A program made the translations under genes and the position numbers. Positions 43,707 to 51,252 of a stretch of 64,000 bases of DNA are shown piece by piece (the stretch's first letter is position 1; each line of letters opens with the position of its first letter). Origin of the DNA: Pelagihabitans sp947500445 (GTDB taxonomy: Bacteria; Bacteroidota; Bacteroidia; Flavobacteriales; Flavobacteriaceae); the NCBI RefSeq assembly GCF_050589625.1, contig NZ_JBNGOP010000014.1, positions 1-64,000 of the forward strand, given 5' to 3'. Under the pieces are notes generated by a model that saw nothing but the letters and a program-made list of their open reading frames with translations, made no database searches and was not told the origin of the DNA.

Positions 43707-44404
43707 TGGCATCTAAACTGCGGTCTACAATTTCGAACTTGCAAGTACTCTACGAGGACAACCATCTGATTGCCATAAACAAACGAGCGGGCGATATCGT
43801 ACAGGGCGACAAAACCGGCGATACCCCTTTGAGCGAGGTTACCAAAGGCTACTTAAAACGGAAATACAACAAACCTGGAAATGTGTATTTGGGCGTTGCC
43901 CACCGCTTGGACCGCCCCACTACGGGCATTGTGGTTTTTGCAAAAACTTCAAAAGCCCTCCCCCGTTTAAACAAACTATTTGCCGAAAAGGCCGCGGAAA
44001 AAACCTATTGGGCCGTTGTACGCCAAGCACCGGAAAAACACGAAGCTACGCTAACGCATTGGCTGAAACGAAATACGAAACAGAACAAATCGTACGCGTA
44101 CCCCAAAGAAGTCCCCGAAAGTAAAAAGGCCATACTCTCCTATACGCTCCGCAGTACATTGGATACCCATTTTTTACTAGAAGTAGCCTTAAAGACCGGT
44201 AGGCACCATCAAATTCGGGTACAGCTATCCGCCATAGGCTGCCCTATAAAGGGAGACCTCAAATATGGATTTCCCCGCAGTAATAAGGACGGCAGCATTC
44301 ACTTGCATGCCAGAAGCCTTTCCTTTATACATCCGGTCAAAAAAGAGCCCATTTCCATTCAGGCCGCCCCTCCCAAAGATCCCATTTGGGATGCGTGTGT
44401 ATAA
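43706..44404 (+). CDS. RluA-family pseudouridine synthase
   Basis: A 232-residue RluA/RluC/RluD-type pseudouridine synthase lacking an S4 domain. The core runs from LYEDNHLIAINKRAGDIVQGD through the catalytic-Asp motif AHRLDRPTTGIVVFAKTSKA to LLEVALKTGRHHQIRVQLS (catalytic-domain signature) and LHARSLSFIHP. The target (rRNA or tRNA uridine) cannot be read from the sequence. Start at the ATG at 43706, overlapping the lspA stop; a TTG one codon upstream is possible but less likely. Confidence 0.92.
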   Translation: MASKLRSTISNLQVLYEDNHLIAINKRAGDIVQGDKTGDTPLSEVTKGYLKRKYNKPGNVYLGVAHRLDRPTTGIVVFAKTSKALPRLNKLFAEKAAEKTYWAVVRQAPEKHEATLTHWLKRNTKQNKSYAYPKEVPESKKAILSYTLRSTLDTHFLLEVALKTGRHHQIRVQLSAIGCPIKGDLKYGFPRSNKDGSIHLHARSLSFIHPVKKEPISIQAAPPKDPIWDACV

Positions 44405-44416
44405 TTTGATTACATT

Positions 44417-44446
44417 TAATGCCATTTTAACTTTAAAATGATATAA
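44417..44446. repeat. Palindromic intergenic repeat, copy 3
   Basis: TAATGCCATTTTAACTTTAAAATGATATAA-type copy, imperfect in one arm, between rluA and the DUF4252 gene (13 bases after the rluA stop). Confidence 0.6.
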
Positions 44447-44461
44447 GCCCTTAATAACAAG

Positions 44462-44998
44462 TTGTTTATGATTCGAAAAAACCTGGTAATACTTGCCCTG
44501 TCCGTATTCGCCTCCTGCGGAAGTTACAATTCCATTGATCGGTTTTACAATGCGCATAAAAACGACGATCAGGTAACCGCAGTACGTGTACCCCGTTTTA
44601 TGCTTAGTCTTTTAAGCACTTTTTCTCCCGAAATGGAACAAATGATTGGTACTACAAAAGATTTGCGTTACATGCAGTTTCCCAGTGCTACCGCAGAACG
44701 CACTTCTTTTCTCAACCAACAGATGAATACGATCACAGGGAACAATTTTATAGAAGTGTATCGTAAAAACGATGCCTTAAAAAGAAACGTGGTATCGGTT
44801 CGGGAAAAAGGCAATACCGTTCGTGAAATATTGATTTATAATAACAATGCTACCAAAGGCTCTTTCCTCTATTTTAATGGAAGGTTCGACCCGGAAAAAG
44901 TACGGGCGATGGCAAAACGGAACGAATTTCAAAAGTTGGGACAAGGATTGGTACAGGAACTGAATATGGATACCTCCCCGAAAACCCCGGAACAATAA
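44462..44998 (+). CDS. DUF4252 lipoprotein
   Basis: A 178-residue lipoprotein (lipobox LSVFASC, Cys at about residue 17). The mature part has the DUF4252 pattern: YNSIDRFYNAHKND, MLSLLSTFSPEMEQMIG and KDLRYMQFPS, then IEVYRKNDALKRNVVSVRE. DUF4252 is a Bacteroidota family of unknown function found mainly as periplasmic lipoproteins. It follows rluA by 57 bases with a palindromic repeat between and may or may not belong to the same operon. Convergent with the EamA transporter. Confidence 0.85.
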   Translation: MFMIRKNLVILALSVFASCGSYNSIDRFYNAHKNDDQVTAVRVPRFMLSLLSTFSPEMEQMIGTTKDLRYMQFPSATAERTSFLNQQMNTITGNNFIEVYRKNDALKRNVVSVREKGNTVREILIYNNNATKGSFLYFNGRFDPEKVRAMAKRNEFQKLGQGLVQELNMDTSPKTPEQ

Positions 44999-45015
44999 CC
45001 GACACCGCTTCCAAC

Positions 45016-45879
45016 TTAACGGCGATACGCGCGAACACTTTCGATGACTACGGATGCCAAAATCAACGCACCTCCGATAATCGTGGGCCAAGATGGTATT
45101 TCGGAAAGGAACAAAGCTCCGATGACTATCCCGTATATGGGTTGTACACTGCTAATGATACTTATCGTGGTCACCGAGAAGTGTTTAAATGTATTGATCA
45201 ATAGCGTATGGCCCAAGGCCGTAGTCACCAAGGCAACTCCCAATAACCCTTTCCATTGCCCTGGCACCTCGGTTAGGTCGTAAATAAAAAAAGTGGGAAT
45301 CAATAAAACCGAAACCAATAACAGCTGATAACTCATTAAAACCGACCCCTGGTAGTTACCGACTTTAGTTTTAACGATCAAATTCCTTAAAGCGTAGCAT
45401 ACCGCTGAAAAAAGTCCGAACGCTATCGCCACGGTATGCGAATTCCCAAAATCGATATCGGGTGCCAACAGATAAACACCGCTCAATACCAAAGCCCCCA
45501 AGAACAAATGTATTTTTTGAAAACGGGTTTTTAAAAAAACCGGTTCCAAAAAGGCCGTGAACACCGGATAGGTAAATAAGGCCAGCATACCAATGGCTAC
45601 ATTGGAGAGTTGCAAGGCCTCAAAATAGGTGATCCAATGAACGCCCATTAACACCCCGGAAAGGAAAATGGGAGCCATATCCGCTTTTCTAAGGCGAAAC
45701 GAAATGCCCTTGAACCTGCAATAAGCATATAAAAAAACCAGTGCCAGAATGGAACGGATGGCTATGGTCAGTGGTGCCGGGAGGGTAATATACTTTCCGA
45801 AAGGCCCGGAGGTACCCATTAATAGCATGACCAGACCGAGCTCGATAAAATTTCGGGTATGGGGCGTAAATACCTTCAA
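45016..45879 (-). CDS. EamA/DMT-family transporter
   Basis: A 287-residue inner-membrane protein with ten predicted helices in two EamA halves (about 8-140 and 150-280). Features: FIELGLVMLLMGTSGPFGKYI, GVLMGVHWITYFEALQLSNVAIGMLALFTYPVF, and SIISSVQPIYGIVIGALFLSEIPSWPTIIGGALIL, all typical of drug/metabolite exporters. Substrate unknown. It begins three bases after the alpha-solenoid gene upstream on the same strand, so the two are probably co-transcribed. Confidence 0.9.
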   Translation of the reverse strand: MKVFTPHTRNFIELGLVMLLMGTSGPFGKYITLPAPLTIAIRSILALVFLYAYCRFKGISFRLRKADMAPIFLSGVLMGVHWITYFEALQLSNVAIGMLALFTYPVFTAFLEPVFLKTRFQKIHLFLGALVLSGVYLLAPDIDFGNSHTVAIAFGLFSAVCYALRNLIVKTKVGNYQGSVLMSYQLLLVSVLLIPTFFIYDLTEVPGQWKGLLGVALVTTALGHTLLINTFKHFSVTTISIISSVQPIYGIVIGALFLSEIPSWPTIIGGALILASVVIESVRAYRR

Positions 45880-45882
45880 AGG

Positions 45883-47427
45883 TCAACGTGTATAGGCCAT
45901 TGCCTTTTCCCTGATGATCTGTGCCACCGGTTTGTTTTCGAGATGACTTTCGAGCCATGAAATGATATCCAGATACAAAAAGGCCCTTTTTTCATAAGGA
46001 TCGTTTTCGTAGAGCTTCAATCGGGCATGCAGTTCTTGAAAGGCATCCTGCAACTCGTGCGGATAAATATTTCCAAGATTCCGTAAAAACTTGATCATTT
46101 CTTTTTGGACCTCATGCAGATCGTTCATTTTTAATAAAAATTTGTAGGTACTCTTCAATTGTACCTCCAAATGATAGTCCATTCCTGCTTCGTAATGCGC
46201 AAACAAGCTCAATACGCGGGCAAAACACATCAGATCTTCCCGCATTTTTAAGTTCCGGTTGTTGATGATCTTGTTCAGATAGACAATACAATTCTTATGA
46301 TCGCCATCCCCAAAATACAGGCATGCAATTTTATAATACAGCACCATAATATGATGCGCATCAATGCGATCTTTATGCTTGTTTATTCCAAATTCGACAA
46401 TCTTCACCAAATAAAGGCCTTTGTGGAAGGTGCCCTCCAGAAAGTGCAAATTCAATTTGTTGGCATTGAGATATAGAAAGGCCAATGACGTAATATTATC
46501 ATTTTTGGGAAAGTCTTTTCCGGCTACAACGGATTCTAATTTTTCCAATGTTTGTCGGAACTGCGAACTGTATTTCACATAGAACAATGATTCCAAAAGG
46601 TAGTGGTTGCCCTTTAGAAAAAAGACGGGATTTAGAAATATTTGTTCCTTTTGCTCATAAAAAAGGTCCACCCATTTGCTGGCGTACTTATACGACGACA
46701 CAAAATCCTGAATTAAAAAACTGTACCAGAGGTGCGCCTTGTACAACCATAATTTCTCCCGAAAACCGAGTTCTTTTAGATCATATTTTGGCAAGTGTTC
46801 CTCAAAGTAATGCTTTATCCTTTTAAAATCGGCGTCACTTTGTACATAACCGATCTTTAGCATGATACCATACAGTTGCAAGGACAAGTTGGACAACTTA
46901 CTGGTCATCACGTTCATGGCAGAAAGGTTCTTGGCCTGTACGGCAAGCTCGTTTGCCCTGTCCGGGATACTTCGGGTAATGTATTGGGTTTCAATAATTT
47001 TCTCCAGCTCTACAATTTCATAGGCAATGTTTTTCTCTTCATTTTCGATTGCAATGGCCTTCGCCTTGTCCAACAACTTTAAACTCTGTTTGTACAGTCC
47101 TTTTTGGTACAATATGGTCGCAAAATCCAGTTGCTCGCGAATCTGGACACGAATATTCTGATTCACGGGATTGAGCCGAAGACTGACCAGGATTTGCTTG
47201 TAAAGGTGTGCCTTTAAATTGGAGAGCTGGGTTTTTTTTACGATCCCACTGTCCAAAATACTTTTTTCGTCGTACTTCTTAATTTTATCGAGCAAATTAA
47301 AAAGCGCTAAAAATTTAGCATCGGTATTTACCCCCAGCCTGCCGACGTATAGTTTAAATTGCCGCTTCTCAGACTTGGACAAGGACTTTACCAACACGAA
47401 AAGGGCATCTTTATGTACAGTTGTCAT
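45883..47427 (-). CDS. Large alpha-solenoid protein, unknown function
   Basis: A 514-residue protein without signal peptide or catalytic motif. It is almost entirely helical with TPR-like pairs, for example LDFATILYQKGLYKQSLKLLDKAKAIAIE (about 113-141) and a C-terminal LRNLGNIYPHELQDAF. The start MTTVHKDALFVLVKSLSKSEKRQFKLYVGRLG (basic) and a cytoplasmic location suggest a scaffolding or regulatory role, common in flavobacteria but uncharacterised as far as I know. It lies directly upstream of the EamA transporter, co-directional. Confidence 0.7.
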   Translation of the reverse strand: MTTVHKDALFVLVKSLSKSEKRQFKLYVGRLGVNTDAKFLALFNLLDKIKKYDEKSILDSGIVKKTQLSNLKAHLYKQILVSLRLNPVNQNIRVQIREQLDFATILYQKGLYKQSLKLLDKAKAIAIENEEKNIAYEIVELEKIIETQYITRSIPDRANELAVQAKNLSAMNVMTSKLSNLSLQLYGIMLKIGYVQSDADFKRIKHYFEEHLPKYDLKELGFREKLWLYKAHLWYSFLIQDFVSSYKYASKWVDLFYEQKEQIFLNPVFFLKGNHYLLESLFYVKYSSQFRQTLEKLESVVAGKDFPKNDNITSLAFLYLNANKLNLHFLEGTFHKGLYLVKIVEFGINKHKDRIDAHHIMVLYYKIACLYFGDGDHKNCIVYLNKIINNRNLKMREDLMCFARVLSLFAHYEAGMDYHLEVQLKSTYKFLLKMNDLHEVQKEMIKFLRNLGNIYPHELQDAFQELHARLKLYENDPYEKRAFLYLDIISWLESHLENKPVAQIIREKAMAYTR

Positions 47428-47573
47428 CGTAATAAATAACAGTTAAAAACTTGAAATTCAAATTATTAAATTGCGACCAAACCAATTTAACGTTGTAACT
47501 ATTTTTTCGTAATTTCGGTGGGTCCAACCCGTCGCGCTATATTCGTAGAGGGTACCTAAACTACACAAATATA

Positions 47574-48746
47574 ATGAGTAAAGATAAGGTAGATATTTTT
47601 GACACCACCTTACGGGACGGCGAGCAGGTCCCCGGATGCAAGTTAGACGCCGAACAGAAATTGGTGATCGCCGAACGATTGGATGAGTTGGGCGTTGATA
47701 TCATCGAGGCGGGATTCCCCATTTCAAGTCCCGGTGATTTCAATTCGGTCCACGAAATTGCAAAATTGGTGAAAAATGCAACGGTCTGCGGACTGACAAG
47801 GGCCGTCCAAAATGATATAACGGTTGCCGCCGATGCCTTGAAGCCCGCAAAAAGGGCAAGAATACATACCGGGATAGGTACTTCCGATTCACATATTCAG
47901 CACAAGTTCAACAGCACAAGGGATAAAATTATCGAGCGGGCGGTAGCTGCGGTCAGTTATGCCAAAACCTTTGTGGAAGATGTGGAGTTTTATGCGGAAG
48001 ATGCCGGACGAACGGACAATGTATTTTTGGCAAAAGTGTGCGAGGCCGTGGTAAAAGCGGGTGCAACAGTGTTGAATATCCCCGACACCACCGGTTATTG
48101 CCTTCCCGAAGAATACGGATTGAAAATAAAATACTTAAAGGAAAACGTTACCGGTATCCATAAAGCCACGCTATCCTGCCACTGCCATAACGACCTGGGA
48201 CTTGCTACCGCAAATTCCATTGCCGGTGTGGCCAACGGGGCCCGACAAATTGAGTGCACCATTAACGGAATCGGGGAACGGGCCGGAAATACCTCTTTGG
48301 AGGAAGTAGTGATGATCTTAAGGCAGCACCCTACCTTAGGGCTTGATACCGATATCAACAGCAAGCTGCTCTATGATACCAGCCAAATGGTCTCACAAAA
48401 AATGGGAATGATAGTACAGCCCAATAAGGCCATCGTTGGTGCAAATGCCTTTGCACATAGTTCGGGAATCCACCAGGACGGGGTCATCAAAAACAGGGAA
48501 ACCTACGAAATTATCGACCCTGCCGATGTAGGCGTTAACGAATCGTCCATAGTACTGACCGCAAGAAGCGGAAGGGCGGCTTTGGCCTATCGCGCAAAAT
48601 TGGTAGGATACGAACTTACGAAGCTCCAACTTGATGAAGTCTATCAAGAATTTTTAAAGTTTGCCGACAACAAAAAGGAAATTTTGGATACCGATATCCA
48701 TGACATCATAACGGCGACGGACCTGAACATTGAAAGTGTTTTGTAA
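47574..48746 (+). CDS. leuA: 2-Isopropylmalate synthase (short form)
   Basis: A 390-residue HMGL-like enzyme which condenses acetyl-CoA with 2-oxoisovalerate, the first step of leucine synthesis. VDIFDTTLRDGEQVPGCKL (metal-binding D and the RDGEQ motif), SCHCHNDLGLATANSIAGVANGARQIECTINGIGERAGN, and GANAFAHSSGIHQDGV are diagnostic. The C-terminal LeuA regulatory domain of E. coli-length enzymes (about 520) is absent, so leucine feedback may be absent or different; this short form is normal in Flavobacteriia. Next gene starts immediately. Confidence 0.95.
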   Translation: MSKDKVDIFDTTLRDGEQVPGCKLDAEQKLVIAERLDELGVDIIEAGFPISSPGDFNSVHEIAKLVKNATVCGLTRAVQNDITVAADALKPAKRARIHTGIGTSDSHIQHKFNSTRDKIIERAVAAVSYAKTFVEDVEFYAEDAGRTDNVFLAKVCEAVVKAGATVLNIPDTTGYCLPEEYGLKIKYLKENVTGIHKATLSCHCHNDLGLATANSIAGVANGARQIECTINGIGERAGNTSLEEVVMILRQHPTLGLDTDINSKLLYDTSQMVSQKMGMIVQPNKAIVGANAFAHSSGIHQDGVIKNRETYEIIDPADVGVNESSIVLTARSGRAALAYRAKLVGYELTKLQLDEVYQEFLKFADNKKEILDTDIHDIITATDLNIESVL

Positions 48747-49865
48747 ATGCAATTGAAAATAGCACTTTTGGGTGGTGACGGAATTGGGCCGGAAGTACTG
48801 GCCGAGTCGGTGAAGTGCCTACAGGCGGTCGCGGAGACCTTCAATCATAATTTTACCTTCGAAAAAGTGCCCATTGGCGCCATTGCCATTGAAAAGTACG
48901 GTACTCCACTACCCAAAAAAACCTTGGAAGTGTGTGCCGATTCCGATGCCTCGCTCTTTGGCACTATCGGTACTCCGGAGTATGACAATTCCCCTTCGTT
49001 GAGTATTCGCCCTGAACAAGGGCTATTACAGCTCCGAAAAGAACTTGGCCTTTTTGCGAACGTCAGGCCCGTAATGATGTTTCCTGAAATTATCAAAAAC
49101 TCACCATTAAGCAAAAAAATGGTGGCCGGTACCGATTTTGAGATTTACAGGGAACTCTCGGGAGGTATTTACTATGGCGAAAAAAAACTGGAAAACAACG
49201 GTACGCTAGCCACCGATCAATGTTCGTATTCCGAAAAGGAAATCAGTAGAATTGCCCACAAAGCATTTAAAGCCGCTAAAAAAAGACGAAAGAAAGTAAC
49301 TTTGGTCGACAAGGCGAACGTTCTTGAAACCTCGCGCCTATGGCGAAAAGTGGTCATGACGATATCGGAAAGTTATCCGGAGGTAACCTTGGAATGCCTG
49401 TATATCGATAATGCGGCGGTGCAACTCTTGTTAAATCCAACGGCATTCGATATCATTTTGACCAGTAACATGTTCGGCGATGTACTGTCCGATCAGGGCA
49501 GTGTCATCATTGGGTCGCAAGGACTGCTTCCATCGGCTTCCATTGGAGAGTACCATTGTATGTTCGAACCGGTACATGGGTCTTACCCCCAGGCAAAAGG
49601 ACTGAACAAGGCCAATCCGGTTGCTTCTATTTTCAGTGCGTCCCTACTGTTGTCCCATTTTGGCTTGAAGGAAGAATCACGGGCTGTCATCGCTTCCGTA
49701 CGAAAATCGTTCAAAAAGAAAATTGTAACACCTGATATTCTCGGTAGCAGCAAATATGGAACGAACTATGTGGGCGACTTTATCGCCGACCATATCACCG
49801 ATATTGATGACGATATGAATATGAACGACGAAAACATCGGCTTGGGAAAATCCACCATTATTTAA
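48747..49865 (+). CDS. leuB: 3-Isopropylmalate dehydrogenase
   Basis: A 372-residue NAD-dependent decarboxylating dehydrogenase, full length. LKIALLGGDGIGPEV (start), the NVRPVMMFPEI and REL-S-GGIYYGEKK block (isopropylmalate arginine and Tyr-Gly region), DKANVLETSRLWRKVV, and LTSNMFGDVLSDQGSVIIGSQGLLPSA (Mg-binding Asp pair) are clear. It begins on the base after the leuA stop, so the two are one operon. leuC and leuD are not in the window. Confidence 0.95.
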   Translation: MQLKIALLGGDGIGPEVLAESVKCLQAVAETFNHNFTFEKVPIGAIAIEKYGTPLPKKTLEVCADSDASLFGTIGTPEYDNSPSLSIRPEQGLLQLRKELGLFANVRPVMMFPEIIKNSPLSKKMVAGTDFEIYRELSGGIYYGEKKLENNGTLATDQCSYSEKEISRIAHKAFKAAKKRRKKVTLVDKANVLETSRLWRKVVMTISESYPEVTLECLYIDNAAVQLLLNPTAFDIILTSNMFGDVLSDQGSVIIGSQGLLPSASIGEYHCMFEPVHGSYPQAKGLNKANPVASIFSASLLLSHFGLKEESRAVIASVRKSFKKKIVTPDILGSSKYGTNYVGDFIADHITDIDDDMNMNDENIGLGKSTII

Positions 49866-49892
49866 TACCATTTCAAAGTTAAAATGGTGTAA
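49864..49892. repeat. Palindromic intergenic repeat, copy 4
   Basis: AATACCATTTCAAAGTTAAAATGGT-type copy in the reverse orientation, between the convergent leuB and TlpA-like genes. It includes the leuB stop codon edge. Confidence 0.7.
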
Positions 49893-49897
49893 TACCT

Positions 49898-51121
49898 TTA
49901 TTCGTTCAAAAGATTTTGAACAAAAGCTTCAAAAGTATTTTTGAATTCAAGATGTTTTTCCCCGGTTGCAGGACCGTTAAAACCGGTATGTATTTTTCGG
50001 ACTTCCCCTTTTTTGTCGATTAATATCGTAGTTGGATAGGATAGTACATGGTTCAGCATAGGCAGCTTTTCCTGAGCTTTTTGCTTGTCGGAGGTACCAT
50101 ATTGTGCTAAAACAATGGGATACTCCACTCCAATACGCTCCTTTAACCTTTCAATACTTTTAAAAGCGCCGGTCTCGGTCTTGGCATATTCGAACGCCAA
50201 CCCAACTATTTCTAGATTCTCTTCTTGGTTCCGTTTTAAATAGTCAACATAAAATTTGGTTTCGTCCAAACAATTAGGGCACCAAGTACCCATAATTTGT
50301 ACCAATACCACCTTACCTTTAAAACGGTCGTCATCCAAGCTTACTATTGTACCGTTGGCATCCGGAAAGGCAAAGTGGAACCGATCATAACCCGGTTTCA
50401 AAAAGGTAAGCGAATCGGCATTGGGAAGTTCAAACTGTGGGTTACGCCTTGCCAAAAAAGGCTCTTGAAAATGATTTCCCGAAAAAAAGGTTCCTTCCAA
50501 GGTACTATCCGTGGCCCGGGCCGCAAATAAAAAGGCGTGTGCACCGTCGAATGCCGATAGTTTTAGGGAATCGCCGTTAACGATCCCTTCCAAATAACGG
50601 TAATCGCCGGTAGTTGTTCTGAACGTACCGGTAACCTGATTTCCCTTCTGGGAAAAAATACCCTTTCCCAAATATTCGTCTTCCGTATCTCCACTAAATA
50701 AGGTTTCCCATATCCCGGCAACATTCGTGTTATGGGCTTTGGTCTCATCAAAACGGGTAGGTTCGCCATATACGGCGGTAAAAGGTACCACACGGTCCAA
50801 ACTTTCTTTGATAAAAGCCCCTTGCATTGCCGTTTCGGTAAACGTACCTGCCAAATACCCCTCAAAAACAGGGGCCCTAATCAAAATGGAATCGTTGGTG
50901 ATCTCAATTTCGTCGACAAGAATGGTTTCCGTACCGTTGAAAATTTGCAGCGCATACCCCCCATTTTCCGATGTGGTCCATGCAAAATTGAAAGGAAGCG
51001 TCTGCCCGTCCGTAATCTTTAAAGCTGCGCGCCAAATCCCATCTTTTGGTACGGCAGTCTTTTGGCGTTCACATCCCGAAAGCAGTATAAATGCCACCAC
51101 AAAAACGAAGAGATTTTTCAT
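49898..51121 (-). CDS. TlpA-like thioredoxin-fold lipoprotein
   Basis: A 407-residue lipoprotein with lipobox (FILLSGC, Cys about 19). A long beta-rich N-terminal region (about 25-265) precedes a TlpA/thioredoxin domain (about 275-407) with VLVQIMGTWCPNCLDETKFY (CxxC redox pair, about 308-311), ENLEIVGLAFEY and SYPTTILIDKKGEVRKIHTGF (cis-Pro region). Role: periplasmic or cell-surface thiol-disulfide exchange of unknown target. A perfect TTG-N21-TAGGTTTG promoter at 51161-51192 on the minus strand places the transcript start near 51154, which supports the start at 51121 rather than the open ATG at 51163. Divergent from pheT. Confidence 0.9.
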   Translation of the reverse strand: MKNLFVFVVAFILLSGCERQKTAVPKDGIWRAALKITDGQTLPFNFAWTTSENGGYALQIFNGTETILVDEIEITNDSILIRAPVFEGYLAGTFTETAMQGAFIKESLDRVVPFTAVYGEPTRFDETKAHNTNVAGIWETLFSGDTEDEYLGKGIFSQKGNQVTGTFRTTTGDYRYLEGIVNGDSLKLSAFDGAHAFLFAARATDSTLEGTFFSGNHFQEPFLARRNPQFELPNADSLTFLKPGYDRFHFAFPDANGTIVSLDDDRFKGKVVLVQIMGTWCPNCLDETKFYVDYLKRNQEENLEIVGLAFEYAKTETGAFKSIERLKERIGVEYPIVLAQYGTSDKQKAQEKLPMLNHVLSYPTTILIDKKGEVRKIHTGFNGPATGEKHLEFKNTFEAFVQNLLNE

Positions 51122-51160
51122 GTCTTTAAGCTTAAACCCTATCGGGGCGATTATTGATGG

Positions 51161-51192
51161 CAAACCTACGCTAAAAAATAAATCAATTCCAA
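51161..51192 (-). promoter_or_regulatory. Promoter of the TlpA-like gene
   Basis: On the minus strand: TTG (51192-51190), 21-base spacer, TAGGTTTG (51168-51161), a perfect TANNTTTG. It decides the start codon of the gene downstream. Confidence 0.77.
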
Positions 51193-51202
51193 AGAATCGC
51201 TA

Positions 51203-51233
51203 TTGAATGTCTAGGGGCATTGTTTTATCTTTA
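51203..51233 (+). promoter_or_regulatory. Promoter of pheT
   Basis: TTG at 51203-51205, 20-base spacer, TATCTTTA at 51226-51233, 20 bases before the start codon at 51253. The element lies back to back with the promoter of the TlpA-like gene. Confidence 0.7.
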
Positions 51234-51252
51234 CGCGTTTTAAAACCGACCG

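Noticed and set aside
49313..49340. A GAACGTTC site inside leuB
   Set aside because: It lies within coding sequence, lacks the flanking TAAC, and one chance occurrence of an 8-base palindrome is expected in 64 kb.
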